Below are positions 29,716-39,911 of a stretch of 64,000 nucleotides of DNA, one piece after another. This DNA comes from SAR86 cluster bacterium REDSEA-S09_B4 (GTDB lineage: Bacteria > Pseudomonadota > Gammaproteobacteria > Magnimaribacterales > Magnimaribacteraceae), in NCBI GenBank assembly GCA_001628005.1, contig LUQU01000004.1:1-64000 (forward strand), given 5' to 3'. Position 1 is the stretch's first letter; the number at the start of each line of letters is the position of its first letter. The notes under the pieces were generated by a model. The model was not told the DNA's origin and did not search any database. It saw nothing but the letters and a program-made list of their open reading frames with translations. Made by a program: the position numbers and the translations under genes.

Positions 29716-29740
29716 TTTTGTAAATTATCAATCTTTTAAA

Positions 29741-29769
29741 TAGACAGTGCTCCGCTTATTTATTATAGT
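29741..29769 (+). promoter_or_regulatory. Sigma-70-type promoter for carAB leader
   Basis: TAGACA (29741-29746) and TATAGT (29764-29769) with a 17-base spacer, each one base from consensus. It predicts transcription beginning at about 29776-29779, that is at the leader ORF start codon and more than 90 bases before carA. The same AT-rich stretch holds a minus-strand TATAAT, so map and carAB may use overlapping divergent promoters. Confidence 0.6.
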
Positions 29770-29773
29770 GCGG

Positions 29774-29797
29774 TTTTAATGCCTAAAAGCATTAAAA
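29774..29797. repeat. Perfect 9-base inverted repeat at the carAB transcription start
   Basis: TTTTAATGC, a 6-base CTAAAA loop, then GCATTAAAA. There is no T-tract on either strand after it, so it is not a terminator. As DNA it would be a symmetric operator spanning the predicted carAB start; as RNA it would be the first hairpin of the leader and would enclose the leader ATG (29779-29781). It does not match the ArgR box pattern that I know from E. coli. Confidence 0.55.
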
Positions 29798-29865
29798 TCA
29801 TACCTGCGAACTTCAGATATTTAACTGGTTCGCTTTTTTTTATCAACTTTTCCTTCAATTTTTAG
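29779..29865 (+). CDS. Putative carAB leader peptide
   Basis: A 28-codon ORF (ATG 29779, TAG 29863-29865) runs straight through the terminator at 29806-29841 and stops 12 bases before carA. Its second half is rich in phenylalanine (12, 20, 21, 24, 26, 28) because it reads the T-tract. A translating ribosome close behind RNA polymerase would prevent the terminator from forming, the logic of the E. coli pyrBI leader. There is no ribosome-binding site, and the ATG lies at or within 3 bases of the predicted transcript start, so translation would be leaderless. Function is inferred from geometry. Confidence 0.5.
   Translation: MPKSIKIIPANFRYLTGSLFFINFSFNF
29806..29841 (+). terminator. Intrinsic terminator (attenuator) upstream of carA
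   Basis: GCGAAC pairs with GTTCGC, with an inner CAG/CTG stem closing an ATATTTAA loop, directly followed by eight T residues. No plus-strand gene precedes it: map is on the other strand and ends its upstream region here. The terminator therefore can only act on the short transcript from the carAB promoter, making it an attenuator rather than a gene-end signal. Confidence 0.75.
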
Positions 29866-29877
29866 GCTCTAAATAAG

Positions 29878-30996
29878 ATGAGCTTTGATAAAGCCGTACT
29901 AGCATTAGCAGACGGCACTACCTTCTTTGGTAAGAGTATTGGTTTCTTAGGAGAAACAAATGGGGAGGTAGTTTTTAATACCGCCATGACTGGCTATCAA
30001 GAAATTCTTACTGATCCTTCTTATGCAAAACAAATTGTTACCTTAACTTACCCCCATATTGGTAACACCGGAGTGAATTCTGAAGATGTCGAATCAGATA
30101 GGGTCTGGGCTTCAGGTTTAGTTATCAAAGACCTTTCAGTTTTTGCTAGTAATTGGCGTAAAGAAACTGACCTTACAGAATACTTAATTGCGAAAGAGAC
30201 TGTAGCTATTTCAGATATAGATACTAGAAAGCTCACATCAAGAATTCGCAAAGAAGGTGCTCAATCAGCAGCAATTATCACAGGAAAAAATATTTCAGAA
30301 CAAAAAGCTATTTCTTTAGCTCAAAAGTTTTCAGGTCTAAAAGGATTAGACTTAGCTAAGAAAGTAACTACTAAGAAGCCTTATTCATGGGATCAAAGTG
30401 AATGGAGACAAGGCGAGTCTAGGAAAGCATTTAAAGTTGTCGCTTTAGATTTTGGAATAAAAAAGAATATTCTTAGGATTCTTTTTCAAAAAGGTTGTGA
30501 AGTTACTATTCTGCCTGCTAAGACAACTTACAAAGAGATAACAAAACTTAACCCAGATGGAGTTTTTCTTTCTAATGGTCCAGGAGATCCTGAACCTTGT
30601 GATTATGCCATACAGACTATTAAGAGATTAATAGAAAGAGAAATGCCTATATTCGGCATATGTCTAGGGCACCAGCTCTTATCTCTTGCCTTGGGAGGCA
30701 AAACAGAAAAGATGAAATTTGGTCATCACGGCGCCAATCACCCAGTTAAGAATTTAACAAACAATGAAGTTTTTATAACCAGTCAAAATCATGGTTTTAC
30801 TGTTAAAGAAAGTTCGTTGCCAAAGGAGGTATTGGTTACTCACAGATCGCTATTTGATGGAACAATTCAAGGGATCAAACACGAAGAATTGCCTTTTTTT
30901 AGTTTCCAAGGTCACCCAGAGGCTAGTCCAGGACCACATGACATAAAGTTACTTTTCGAACAATTTTTAGAAAATATGAGAAAGGCTAATGCCTAA
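29878..30996 (+). CDS. carA: Carbamoyl-phosphate synthase small subunit
   Basis: Glutaminase subunit supplying ammonia to CarB for carbamoyl phosphate, the shared precursor of pyrimidines and arginine. 372 residues. The class I amidotransferase nucleophile is Cys262 in FGICLGHQ, with the His/Glu pair in [11 protein letters not shown]. It overlaps carB by 8 bases. Upstream are a promoter, a leader ORF and a terminator at 29741-29865 that suggest transcription attenuation. Confidence 0.98.
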   Translation: MSFDKAVLALADGTTFFGKSIGFLGETNGEVVFNTAMTGYQEILTDPSYAKQIVTLTYPHIGNTGVNSEDVESDRVWASGLVIKDLSVFASNWRKETDLTEYLIAKETVAISDIDTRKLTSRIRKEGAQSAAIITGKNISEQKAISLAQKFSGLKGLDLAKKVTTKKPYSWDQSEWRQGESRKAFKVVALDFGIKKNILRILFQKGCEVTILPAKTTYKEITKLNPDGVFLSNGPGDPEPCDYAIQTIKRLIEREMPIFGICLGHQLLSLALGGKTEKMKFGHHGANHPVKNLTNNEVFITSQNHGFTVKESSLPKEVLVTHRSLFDGTIQGIKHEELPFFSFQGHPEASPGPHDIKLLFEQFLENMRKANA

Positions 30997-33900
30997 ACGA
31001 ACGGATATAAATTCAGTTTTAATTTTAGGAGCAGGACCCATTGTAATAGGCCAGGCTTGTGAATTTGATTATTCAGGAGCTCAGGCTTGTAAAGCTCTAA
31101 AAGAAGATGGATTTAGGGTAATTTTAGTCAATTCAAATCCAGCTACCATCATGACTGATCCCTCTTTAGCTGATGCTACCTATATAGAACCAATTCAGTG
31201 GCAAACAGTGGAAAAAATTATAGAAAAAGAAAAACCAGATGTAATTTTACCAACTATGGGTGGTCAGACGGGATTAAATACTGCCTTGGATTTAGATAGA
31301 GAAGGGGTTCTAAAAAAACATAAAGTTGAAATGATTGGAGCCACCAAAGATGCAATAGATAAAGCTGAAGACAGAGACCGATTTTCTGAAGCAATGAAGA
31401 AGATTGGTTTAAGAACTCCCAAGGCAGCTTTAGCACACAATTTAAAAGAAGCTAAAAAAATAGTAAAAGATATTGGGTTTCCCTGTGTCTTAAGGCCCAA
31501 CTTTACTATGGGAGGGGCAGGAGGTGGAGTTGCCTATAATCAAGATGAATTCGAAGAGATCTGTTCCAGAGGTTTTGATCTATCTCCAACCTCTGAGATT
31601 TATATAGATGAATATCTCGAAGGTTGGAAGGAATACGAAATGGAAGTGGTAAGGGATAAAAATGATAACTGCATCATAGTTTGCAGTATTGAAAACCTAG
31701 ATCCTATGGGTGTACATACTGGAGATTCCATAACAGTTGCACCTGCTCAAACCCTAACAGATAAAGAGTATCAGCTAATGAGAAATGCAGCTATGGACAT
31801 TCTTAGAGAAATTGGTGTGGAGACTGGCGGTTCTAATGTTCAATTTACTGTTAATCCTGAAGATGGAGAAATGCTGGTAATTGAAATGAACCCAAGAGTT
31901 TCTAGGTCTTCAGCTTTAGCCTCGAAAGCTACTGGATTTCCGATTGCAAAAGTAGCAGCTAAGTTAGCAGTAGGATACACACTGGATGAGCTTAGAAATG
32001 ATATTACTGGAGGTATCATTCCTTCATCCTTTGAACCATCTATAGATTATGTAGTTACGAAGATTCCCAGATTTAATTTCGAGAAGTTTCCACAAGCAGA
32101 ACCTATTTTGACAACGCAAATGAAATCAGTTGGTGAAGTCATGGCAATAGGTAGAACCTTTCAGGAGTCATTTCAAAAGGCTATAAGAGGATTAGAAATT
32201 GGAAAGGATGGGCTTAACGAAATATATGATTGTTCAAATCAAGACTTGGCTGATCTAAAGAAAGAACTTTCAACACCAAGCCCAGACAGGATTTGGTTCC
32301 TGGCTGATGCACTAAGAAATGGCATGACAGTTCAAGAAGTTTTTAATACAACAAAAATTGATCCTTGGTTTATTTCACAAATTGAGGATTTAATAATTGA
32401 GGAAGATACTTTAAAAAATTTGTCCTTAAACGCAATAGACAAAGATTATTTATTGGATGTAAAGAAAAAAGGGTTTTCAGATAGTAGATTGGCTTTTTTG
32501 TTAAAGACTCAAGAAAGAGAGGTCAGAGAAAAAAGGAAAGAGCTTAAGGTAATACCGGTATTTAAAAGAGTGGATACTTGCGCGGCTGAATTTGAATCAT
32601 CAACCGCCTACATGTACTCAACCTATGAAGAAGAATGTGAATCTAAACCTAGCAGTAAAAAGAAGGTGATAGTTTTGGGAGGAGGTCCAAACAGAATCGG
32701 TCAGGGGATAGAGTTTGATTATTGCTGTGTTCATGCAGCTCTAGCTATGAAAGAAGAAGGATACGAATCAATAATGGTAAATTGCAATCCAGAAACTGTT
32801 TCTACTGACTATGATGTTTCCGATAGATTATATTTTGAACCCATCACTATGGAAGATGTGCTTACTATTACTGAGTTGGAGAAACCACTTGGAGTTATAG
32901 TCCAATACGGAGGGCAAACTCCTTTAAAATTAGCTAAAGAACTAGAAAAGAATGGTGTGCCTATATGGGGAACATCTCCCGATTCAATAGACTTGGCTGA
33001 AGACAGAGGAAGATTTCAAAAGTTCGTTCACAAACTAAAACTAACTCAGCCCCCAAATGGGTTAGCCACTAATCAGGAAGAGGCTATGAAAGTTTCAACT
33101 GAAATAGGGTTTCCTTTGGTAGTTAGGCCTTCTTATGTTCTTGGAGGAAGAGCTATGGAAATAGTTTACAACCAAAAAGATTTAGAAAATTATTTAGTTG
33201 ATGCAGTAGAGGCAAGTGAAGAAAGCCCAGTTTTATTAGATAGTTTTTTAAATCAAGCAATTGAATTAGATATTGAAGCAGTTTGTGATGGCAAGGAAGT
33301 AGTTATTGGAGGTATTCTTCAACATATTGAACAAGCTGGTATCCATTCCGGGGACTCTGCTTGCTCTTTACCTCCTTATAACTTGGACAGTAAGTTAATT
33401 TCAGAAATTCATACCATGGTTAAATCTATAGCCTTGGAAATAAAGGCAGTTGGACTTATAAATGTCCAGTTAGCTCTTTGTGATGATATTCTTTATTTAC
33501 TTGAGGTAAATCCTAGGGCCTCTAGAACCATCCCTTTTGTCTCAAAGTGCATTGGGAATTCTTTAGCTAAAGTAGGTGCAAAATGCATGTCAGGAATTTC
33601 TTTAAAAAGACAAGGATTTACTAAAGAGATTATCCCTAAATATTTTTCTGTGAAAGAGGCAGTACTTCCATTTTCAAAATTTCAAGGGGTAGATCCGATA
33701 CTTGGTCCTGAAATGAAATCCACTGGAGAAGTTATGGGGATAGGCAAAAGTTTTGCTGAAGCCTATGCTAAAGCTCAAATAGGAGCGGGCGAAAATATAT
33801 CTTCTGAGGGATGTATTTTTCTCAGTGTGCGAAACTCTGATCAGGAATTTGTTGCAGAATTAGCTAAAGAGTTTCACGATCTAGGTTTCACTATAGTTGC

Positions 33901-34201
33901 CACTAAAGGGACAGCAACTTTCATTTCTGAAAGCGACCTTCCTGTAACAATTGTAAAGAAAGTTGCAGAAGGAAGACCTCATGTTGTAGATATGATGAAA
34001 AATGGCGAAATTCAAATAGTAGTTAACACCACCGAAGGAAGGCAATCAATTTTGGATTCTGCTTCCATAAGAAGAACAGCTTTAGAAGAGAAAATCTACT
34101 GCACTACAACTTTGGAAGGAGGAAGGGCAGTTTGTTCGGTTCTAAGAAATAAAGAAGATTGGGATGTAGATCGATTACAAGACCTTCATGCTAAACTGTA
34201 A
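30989..34201 (+). CDS. carB: Carbamoyl-phosphate synthase large subunit
   Basis: Synthetase subunit, 1070 residues, with two homologous ATP-grasp halves (about 1-400 and 550-930), an oligomerisation region between them and a C-terminal MGS-like allosteric domain (about 935-1070). Each half opens with a dinucleotide-like loop ([22 protein letters not shown] and [22 protein letters not shown]), and both carry the ATP-grasp [16 protein letters not shown] segments. The C-terminal domain binds UMP and ornithine in E. coli. It starts inside carA and is followed by greA after 20 bases. Confidence 0.98.
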   Translation: MPKRTDINSVLILGAGPIVIGQACEFDYSGAQACKALKEDGFRVILVNSNPATIMTDPSLADATYIEPIQWQTVEKIIEKEKPDVILPTMGGQTGLNTALDLDREGVLKKHKVEMIGATKDAIDKAEDRDRFSEAMKKIGLRTPKAALAHNLKEAKKIVKDIGFPCVLRPNFTMGGAGGGVAYNQDEFEEICSRGFDLSPTSEIYIDEYLEGWKEYEMEVVRDKNDNCIIVCSIENLDPMGVHTGDSITVAPAQTLTDKEYQLMRNAAMDILREIGVETGGSNVQFTVNPEDGEMLVIEMNPRVSRSSALASKATGFPIAKVAAKLAVGYTLDELRNDITGGIIPSSFEPSIDYVVTKIPRFNFEKFPQAEPILTTQMKSVGEVMAIGRTFQESFQKAIRGLEIGKDGLNEIYDCSNQDLADLKKELSTPSPDRIWFLADALRNGMTVQEVFNTTKIDPWFISQIEDLIIEEDTLKNLSLNAIDKDYLLDVKKKGFSDSRLAFLLKTQEREVREKRKELKVIPVFKRVDTCAAEFESSTAYMYSTYEEECESKPSSKKKVIVLGGGPNRIGQGIEFDYCCVHAALAMKEEGYESIMVNCNPETVSTDYDVSDRLYFEPITMEDVLTITELEKPLGVIVQYGGQTPLKLAKELEKNGVPIWGTSPDSIDLAEDRGRFQKFVHKLKLTQPPNGLATNQEEAMKVSTEIGFPLVVRPSYVLGGRAMEIVYNQKDLENYLVDAVEASEESPVLLDSFLNQAIELDIEAVCDGKEVVIGGILQHIEQAGIHSGDSACSLPPYNLDSKLISEIHTMVKSIALEIKAVGLINVQLALCDDILYLLEVNPRASRTIPFVSKCIGNSLAKVGAKCMSGISLKRQGFTKEIIPKYFSVKEAVLPFSKFQGVDPILGPEMKSTGEVMGIGKSFAEAYAKAQIGAGENISSEGCIFLSVRNSDQEFVAELAKEFHDLGFTIVATKGTATFISESDLPVTIVKKVAEGRPHVVDMMKNGEIQIVVNTTEGRQSILDSASIRRTALEEKIYCTTTLEGGRAVCSVLRNKEDWDVDRLQDLHAKL

Positions 34202-34221
34202 ATTTACAAGAAACTAAACTA

Positions 34222-34698
34222 ATGCCTCGTTATCCCATGACAAAAGAGGGTGAGTCCTCTCTCAGAGAAGAGCTCCAAAAGCTTAAATCTGTTGATCGAA
34301 ACAATGTAGTAAAAGCTATAGCTGAAGCTAGAGAGCATGGCGATTTGAAAGAAAATGCAGAATATCATGCTGCAAAAGAACAACAGGGACTAATTGAATC
34401 ACGGATCAGAGATATTGAAAGTAAGTTGGCTAATTCTCAAATTATAGATGTGTCAGATATAGAGCCTACTGGGAAGGTAATTTTTGGAACTACGGTAGAA
34501 ATACAAGACTTGAAAGATAGTAACTTAATTTCTTATAAGATAGTGGGGGAAGATGAAGCAGATGCTAAGTTGAGTAAGATATCTGTTAATTCACCCTTAG
34601 CCAGAAGTCTAATTGGAAAATGTGAAGGGGATCTTGTAAATTTGGAGACCCCTGGTGGAAAAAAGGAATATGAAATCTTGTCTATTCATCACATCTAA
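34222..34698 (+). CDS. greA: Transcription elongation factor GreA
   Basis: 158 residues: an N-terminal antiparallel coiled coil that enters the RNA polymerase secondary channel and a C-terminal globular domain. Tip acidic residues lie in [19 protein letters not shown] (the DxxE pattern required for stimulating RNA cleavage), near residues 38-56. [14 protein letters not shown] is the conserved C-terminal block. carAB-greA order is shared with Pseudomonas. It is followed by rlmE after 2 bases; yhbY, usual in this spot, is absent. Confidence 0.97.
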   Translation: MPRYPMTKEGESSLREELQKLKSVDRNNVVKAIAEAREHGDLKENAEYHAAKEQQGLIESRIRDIESKLANSQIIDVSDIEPTGKVIFGTTVEIQDLKDSNLISYKIVGEDEADAKLSKISVNSPLARSLIGKCEGDLVNLETPGGKKEYEILSIHHI

Positions 34699-34700
34699 AT

Positions 34701-35309
34701 TTGACCAAATCATCTAAAGCTATATACAAAAAAGCAGATACTTTTTCTAAGTTAGCTAAAGCTCATGGTTATAGGTCAAGGTCCGCCATTAAGCTTCTAG
34801 AGATACAAAAAAAAGACAACTTTATAAAACCCCATGCAAAAGTCTTAGATCTAGGTAGTAGCCCAGGAGGATGGTCTCAAGTCTGTAAAGAAATAGTAGG
34901 TAAAAAAGGCATAGTTTTTGGAGTAGATAAAAAGATTATGCAGCCATTGAAGCCAGTTCATTTCATAAATAAAGGCCTAGAAAACCTTTGTGTAAGTGAT
35001 TTCGAAGTCTTAAATAAAAATATTCTGCCATTTGATGTTGTTTTATCTGATATTGCCCCAAATATAAGTGGTATAAGAGACAGAGATAATGCCTTAATGG
35101 AAGCTATTCTTATAGATATTAGGCTATGTATTGATAATTTTTTAAAAGTAAGAGGAACTGCTTTATGTAAAGTATTTCATGGTGAAAATTTTGACAAATT
35201 AATGATTTATATGAAAACTAACTTCCAAAAGGTTAAAATTAGAAAACCAGATTCTTCGAGAGCAAATTCTAAAGAAACCTATATCCTAGGGGTTGGTAAG
35301 AAAAAATGA
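34701..35309 (+). CDS. rlmE: 23S rRNA (uridine-2552-2'-O)-methyltransferase
   Basis: FtsJ/RlmE methylates U2552 of the 23S A-loop, aiding large-subunit assembly. 202 residues. The K-D-K-E catalytic tetrad is visible at Lys31, Asp117 (LSDIAPN), Lys157 (CKVFHGE) and Glu192 (KETYIL), and [12 protein letters not shown] is the SAM-binding loop. The start is TTG at 34701, two bases after greA; no nearby ATG retains the conserved N-terminal region. The end overlaps ftsH by 4 bases. Confidence 0.95.
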   Translation: MTKSSKAIYKKADTFSKLAKAHGYRSRSAIKLLEIQKKDNFIKPHAKVLDLGSSPGGWSQVCKEIVGKKGIVFGVDKKIMQPLKPVHFINKGLENLCVSDFEVLNKNILPFDVVLSDIAPNISGIRDRDNALMEAILIDIRLCIDNFLKVRGTALCKVFHGENFDKLMIYMKTNFQKVKIRKPDSSRANSKETYILGVGKKK

Positions 35310-37207
35310 GTGAATTAGTAAAAAATATCTTAATGTGGCTTTTTATAGTAGTGACCTTGTTCACTGTTTTCAGCAACTTTTCTTCTGAATCCAAAAGCGA
35401 GGTAATTAGTTATTCTGAATTCATAGCTCAAGTTGAGAGTGATCAAGTTTTAAGTGTGGAATTTCAGAATGATAATTACACCATTACAGGAAAAACAGTA
35501 AATGGAAAAAGCTTTGAAACCGTTAAACCTCCTTTTTTACAAGATGATCTAAGTGAAGTACTTAAAGACCACAGAGTCTCTGTTATTGGAGAGAAGCCTG
35601 AACAGCAATCAATCTTAAAACAACTCTTAATTGCTAGTTTTCCAATATTAATAATTCTTGCTGTATTTATTTTCTTTATGCGTCAAATGCAAGGAGGAAT
35701 ATCTGGAAAATCAGGACCCATGAGCTTTGGCAGAAGCAAGGCAAAGATGCTAGAGGGAGGTAAAGTTAAAACAAACTTTTCGGATGTAGCAGGTATAGAA
35801 GAGGCTAAGGAAGAAGTTCAGGAAATAGTAGACTTTCTGAAGGATCCATCAAAATTTCAAAAACTTGGAGGGAAGATACCTACTGGGATACTCATGGTAG
35901 GGTCACCAGGAACAGGTAAAACTCTTTTATCCAGAGCAATTGCAGGAGAAGCTCAAGTTCCATTCTTTACAATCTCAGGATCTGATTTTGTTGAGATGTT
36001 TGTAGGAGTAGGGGCTTCAAGAGTAAGGGATATGTTTGAACAAGCAAAGAGGCAAGCACCTTGTATAGTTTTTATAGATGAAATAGATGCAGTTGGAAGA
36101 CATAGGGGTGCAGGTTTAGGTGGAGGTCATGATGAAAGAGAGCAGACTTTAAATCAACTTCTTGTAGAAATGGACGGTTTTGAACAAAACGAAGGAATAA
36201 TTATCATTGCTGCTACAAACAGACCAGATGTATTAGATCCAGCTTTATTAAGGCCAGGCAGGTTTGATAGACAAGTAGTAGTCCCACTTCCTGATATTAG
36301 AGGAAGAGAACAAATCCTTAAGGTTCATATGAAAAAAGTTCCAATAGGAGAAGATGTAGATCCTTCTGTAATTGCTCGAGGAACTCCTGGTTTTTCGGGT
36401 GCTGATCTAGCAAATTTGGTAAATGAAGCAGCTTTAGTTGCAGCAAGATCTGGAAAGAAGCTTGTAGGGATGGAGCAAATGGATTTTGCTAAAGACAAGG
36501 TAATGATGGGCACTGAAAGAAGGTCCTTGGTTATGTCTGAAGAAGATAAACTTAAAACCGCATATCACGAGGCTGGTCACGCAATTGTAGGTAGATTGCT
36601 AGAGGAACATGATCCAGTTTATAAAGTGACTATTATTCCAAGAGGAAGGGCTTTAGGAATAACAGTTTTTCTACCTGAAGAGGATAAGTATAGCCATAGC
36701 CGTCAATATGTTTTAGACAGGATTTGTGGTTTATACGGAGGCAGAATTGCTGAAGAATTGATATATGGTGAAAAGGGAATAACTACTGGCGCTTCTAATG
36801 ACATAGAGAGGGCTACAGAGTTGGCACGTAATATGGTTACTAAATGGGGCCTCTCTCAAGAGTTAGGACCAATGCGTTATGGAGATGAGACCGATGAGCC
36901 TTTTTTAGGAAGATCGGTTGGAAGTGCCAAACAAGGTATTTCTGATGAAACCGCTTCAAAAATTGATAAAGAAGTTAAATTAATTATTTCTACTTGTTAT
37001 GAAAATGCAACGAATTTACTAAAAGAGAATTTAGAAAATCTTCATTTAATGGCGAAATCGTTAGTTGAATACGAAACTTTAGATTCAGAACAGATAGATG
37101 ACATTATGGCTGGTGCAAAACCTAGAGCTCCAGGGTCTAAAGAAAATAAGACTGAAAATAAAGAAAAGAATGACCCTTCAGTAGGGGATGCTGCTGAGCA
37201 AAGTTGA
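35306..37207 (+). CDS. ftsH: ATP-dependent zinc metalloprotease FtsH
   Basis: Membrane AAA+ protease that degrades misassembled membrane proteins and, in E. coli, LpxC. 633 residues. Two membrane helices (about 5-22 and 102-122) flank a periplasmic domain. The AAA domain has Walker A GSPGTGKT at 199-206, Walker [12 protein letters not shown] and the SRH segment [20 protein letters not shown]. The zinc motif HEAGH is at 421-425. The C-terminal tail is polar and Lys/Glu-rich. The gene order rlmE-ftsH matches E. coli, but folP is missing before glmM. Confidence 0.98.
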   Translation: MSELVKNILMWLFIVVTLFTVFSNFSSESKSEVISYSEFIAQVESDQVLSVEFQNDNYTITGKTVNGKSFETVKPPFLQDDLSEVLKDHRVSVIGEKPEQQSILKQLLIASFPILIILAVFIFFMRQMQGGISGKSGPMSFGRSKAKMLEGGKVKTNFSDVAGIEEAKEEVQEIVDFLKDPSKFQKLGGKIPTGILMVGSPGTGKTLLSRAIAGEAQVPFFTISGSDFVEMFVGVGASRVRDMFEQAKRQAPCIVFIDEIDAVGRHRGAGLGGGHDEREQTLNQLLVEMDGFEQNEGIIIIAATNRPDVLDPALLRPGRFDRQVVVPLPDIRGREQILKVHMKKVPIGEDVDPSVIARGTPGFSGADLANLVNEAALVAARSGKKLVGMEQMDFAKDKVMMGTERRSLVMSEEDKLKTAYHEAGHAIVGRLLEEHDPVYKVTIIPRGRALGITVFLPEEDKYSHSRQYVLDRICGLYGGRIAEELIYGEKGITTGASNDIERATELARNMVTKWGLSQELGPMRYGDETDEPFLGRSVGSAKQGISDETASKIDKEVKLIISTCYENATNLLKENLENLHLMAKSLVEYETLDSEQIDDIMAGAKPRAPGSKENKTENKEKNDPSVGDAAEQS

Positions 37208-37236
37208 GGTAACTTTAACTTAACAACTTTAGATCA

Positions 37237-38598
37237 ATGTCTTTAAAAAAAATACCTGAATATTTTCCTTTAGATTGGCGTTTTGGTACCGATGGCATTA
37301 GAGGTCCAGTTGAATCTAAGATGAATCCTTTATTTATGGTTAAGCTAGGTTGGGCTGCAGGGAAGATTTTGCAAGAAAAAGGCATTGAAGGAATATTAAT
37401 AGGTAAAGACACAAGGATCTCCGGATACATGATCGAGTCTGCATTGGAATCAGGGTTCATTTCAGCTGGAGTAAATGTCACTTTAGTTGGACCTATGCCT
37501 ACTCCAGGTGTTGCGTATTTAGCAAAATCAACCAATCAGGCTGGTTTGGTTATTAGTGCTTCACATAATAGGTTTAGTGATAATGGAATTAAATTCTTTA
37601 CTGAAAAAGGTTTCAAGCCTGATTATCAGTTTGAGAAGGAAATAGAAGATGTTCTTTTAGACAAGAGTACAGTAGTAGATTCTCTAGAACTTGGAAAAGC
37701 GAAGAGGCTTGAAGACGCACAGTCTAGATATATTGAATTTTGTCTTTCTGCCTCTCCAAATCTTGATTTATCTGGACTTAATCTAGTTATTGATTGTGCA
37801 AATGGAGCTAATTATGCAATAGCTCCAAAAGTGTTTGGCGAATTGGGTTGTAAGGTAACCGAAATGTCTACTTCGCCAGATGGAATTAATATTAATGCAG
37901 ATTGTGGCTCTACTAATCCTGAAAAAATACAACAAGCAGTTATTTCTAATGAGGCAGATCTAGGTATTTCTTTTGATGGAGATGGGGATAGATTAGTGAT
38001 TGTTGATAAGAAAGGAATAATATTAGATGGAGATGATCTTCTATACACATTAGTCTCTAGGAATTCCATTAAGCAAGAAAATAAATCTTATGAGGGAGTA
38101 GTAGGAACTCTCATGACAAACAAGTCCTTAGAAGACTTCTTGGAAAATAAAGGAATAGGCTTCTTAAGAACCGATGTAGGTGATAAATATGTATTGAGGG
38201 CTTTAAGGGAAAGAAGCTGGATTTTGGGAGGAGAGCCTTCAGGGCATATCATTTGCTTAGACAAAACTACTACTGGAGATGCTCTTATCGCTTCAATTAA
38301 ATTACTGGAATCATTAAAGGATATAGATTTTGATATCTCAAAGGCTCTAGAGAACTTTACAAAATTACCACAGCAATTAATCAGTTTTGAAGTAAATGAT
38401 CCATATAAAATATTAATGAATTCTGAAATCAGATCTGAAATTTCTAAATTAGAAAAGAAACTGGGTAATAAAGGAAGAGTTCTTATTAGGCCTTCTGGTA
38501 CAGAAGAACTGTTAAGAGTTATGGTCGAAGCTTCAACAAAAGAACTAGCAGATGACTTGGCAAAAGAACTGTCTGAGTTTATACGCAAAGCTGCATAA
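37237..38598 (+). CDS. glmM: Phosphoglucosamine mutase
   Basis: Converts glucosamine-6-phosphate to glucosamine-1-phosphate for UDP-GlcNAc synthesis. 453 residues. The phosphoserine loop ISASHNRFSDNGIKFF has Ser near residue 109, FDGDGDR is the metal-binding loop, GGEPSGHI the sugar-binding loop, and RPSGTEELLRVM the phosphate-binding loop. It comes 29 bases after ftsH without the usual folP. tpiA follows after 5 bases. Confidence 0.97.
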   Translation: MSLKKIPEYFPLDWRFGTDGIRGPVESKMNPLFMVKLGWAAGKILQEKGIEGILIGKDTRISGYMIESALESGFISAGVNVTLVGPMPTPGVAYLAKSTNQAGLVISASHNRFSDNGIKFFTEKGFKPDYQFEKEIEDVLLDKSTVVDSLELGKAKRLEDAQSRYIEFCLSASPNLDLSGLNLVIDCANGANYAIAPKVFGELGCKVTEMSTSPDGININADCGSTNPEKIQQAVISNEADLGISFDGDGDRLVIVDKKGIILDGDDLLYTLVSRNSIKQENKSYEGVVGTLMTNKSLEDFLENKGIGFLRTDVGDKYVLRALRERSWILGGEPSGHIICLDKTTTGDALIASIKLLESLKDIDFDISKALENFTKLPQQLISFEVNDPYKILMNSEIRSEISKLEKKLGNKGRVLIRPSGTEELLRVMVEASTKELADDLAKELSEFIRKAA

Positions 38599-38603
38599 AA
38601 TTT

Positions 38604-39332
38604 ATGTTTATAGCAAATTGGAAAATGAATGGCTCCCAATCTATGCTTTCAGATTGGCTTGAAGGAGTTGGTAAAACATTGGATAAATCACTTCAAAAGC
38701 AGTGTCTACTTTGTCCACCCGTATGTTTTTTATCAGAAGCTTCCCAGCTTATAAGTAAATATAAGTTAAATATTTCTTTGGGTGCTCAAAATATAGATCC
38801 CAGTAGCTTTTCTCCTATAACTGGCGGCATAGATGGCGCAATGCTAAGAAGTATAGGCTCAGAGTTTGTAATAATTGGCCATTCTGAAAGAAGAGATATT
38901 TTTAAAGAAAGAGATTCCTTATTATTGGAAAAGCTTAAATCAGCTTCAGAGGATGGGTTAAAGGTTATTTTTTGTATTGGAGAGTCTCTGAAGGAAAAAG
39001 AAGAAAATCAAACCGCAAAGGTCCTCAAGCAACAATTACAAATAGTTAAGAATGCAGAGTTAAATGAATTTATGATAGCGTATGAGCCTGTTTGGGCTAT
39101 TGGATCTGGCACTGCAGCCAACATAGATTACATAAATAAAGTTCATAGAGAAATAAGTGATGAGGTTAGTTCTTATCAAAAAGAAGGATTCCTAGGAGTA
39201 TCCTACGGAGGTAGTGTAGATTCATCGAGTTCAAAGGATATACTCTTAATTAAAGGAGTACAGGGGTTACTTATAGGTGGTGCTTCTTTACAATATCAAG
39301 AATTTTGTAACATTGTCTTAAGTAATAATTAA
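38604..39332 (+). CDS. tpiA: Triosephosphate isomerase
   Basis: Interconverts dihydroxyacetone phosphate and glyceraldehyde-3-phosphate. 242 residues. Active-site residues are in ANWKMNG (Lys), VIIGHSERR (His near 93) and AYEPVWAIGSGTAA (Glu, with the flexible loop following); YGGSVD and LIGGASL form the phosphate site. The glmM-tpiA-secG order is that of Pseudomonas. Confidence 0.98.
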   Translation: MFIANWKMNGSQSMLSDWLEGVGKTLDKSLQKQCLLCPPVCFLSEASQLISKYKLNISLGAQNIDPSSFSPITGGIDGAMLRSIGSEFVIIGHSERRDIFKERDSLLLEKLKSASEDGLKVIFCIGESLKEKEENQTAKVLKQQLQIVKNAELNEFMIAYEPVWAIGSGTAANIDYINKVHREISDEVSSYQKEGFLGVSYGGSVDSSSSKDILLIKGVQGLLIGGASLQYQEFCNIVLSNN

Positions 39333-39348
39333 AACTAGGGAATCATTA

Positions 39349-39654
39349 ATGCAGACTTTATTAATCTTCTTTTATATTTTAACTGCACTATTAGTAATTG
39401 CACTTGTTTTGCTTCAACAAGGTAAAGGATCAGATATAGGCAGTGCTTTTGGTGGCGGTTCAGGTAATACAATGTTTGGACCCAATAGTTCCTTAAGCCC
39501 ATTAGCTAAGATTACTGCTGTTTTATCTCTTATTTTTCTTATTCTAAGTTTTTACTTAACTTTCCAATCTAGAACTATGGATAAGGAGGTTGAGTTAGAA
39601 CAAGAAATAATTAAGCCTAACGAAGGTATAGTCCCCGATTCTTTACCTGAATAG
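39349..39654 (+). CDS. secG: Preprotein translocase subunit SecG
   Basis: Small accessory subunit of SecYEG, 101 residues, with two hydrophobic helices (about 2-22 and 51-71) separated by the conserved loop QQGKGSDIGSAFGGGSGNTMFG. The C-terminal tail is acidic. It directly precedes the tRNA-Leu gene, as secG-leuU in E. coli, and translation ends 4 bases before the tRNA. Confidence 0.95.
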   Translation: MQTLLIFFYILTALLVIALVLLQQGKGSDIGSAFGGGSGNTMFGPNSSLSPLAKITAVLSLIFLILSFYLTFQSRTMDKEVELEQEIIKPNEGIVPDSLPE

Positions 39655-39658
39655 ACTT

Positions 39659-39745
39659 GCCGAAGTGGTGGAACTGGTAGACACGCTACCTTGAGGGGGT
39701 AGTGGGCTTTAGCCCGTGGAGGTTCGAATCCTCTCTTCGGCACCA
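39659..39745 (+). tRNA. leuU: tRNA-Leu(GAG)
   Basis: 87 bases including encoded CCA. Acceptor GCCGAAG pairs with CTTCGGC, discriminator A. The anticodon loop TTGAGGG holds GAG at 39693-39695. A long variable arm (GTGGGCTTTAGCCCGT), characteristic of class II tRNA-Leu, is present, and the T loop is GTTCGAATC. Its position after secG is that of E. coli leuU. Confidence 0.95.
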
Positions 39746-39793
39746 ATTTTCTTGACCACCATGATAGCTAGACCTATACTTCGCCAGCTTTGA

Positions 39794-39870
<77 letters not shown>

Positions 39871-39873
39871 ACT

Positions 39874-39896
39874 AAAAGCCCCTAGAGGGCTTTTTT
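39874..39896 (+). terminator. Terminator between initiator tRNA and rimP
   Basis: AAAAGCCC, loop CTAGA, GGGCTTTT followed by further T residues. It ends only about 15 bases before the rimP ATG. The rimP-nusA-infB operon must therefore be reached by readthrough from the tRNA transcript, or its promoter lies within the tRNA region. Confidence 0.8.
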
Positions 39897-39911
39897 GTTA
39901 GGTTAGTAAGA

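Noticed and set aside
29774-29797. Palindrome before carA as an intrinsic terminator
   Set aside because: No T-tract follows on either strand, and the stem is mostly A-T. The genuine terminator is the GC-based hairpin at 29806-29841.
38088-38639. 183-codon open frame antisense to glmM and tpiA start
   Set aside because: It lies wholly opposite well-supported genes, has no recognisable motif and a Ser/Leu/Phe-rich shadow composition.
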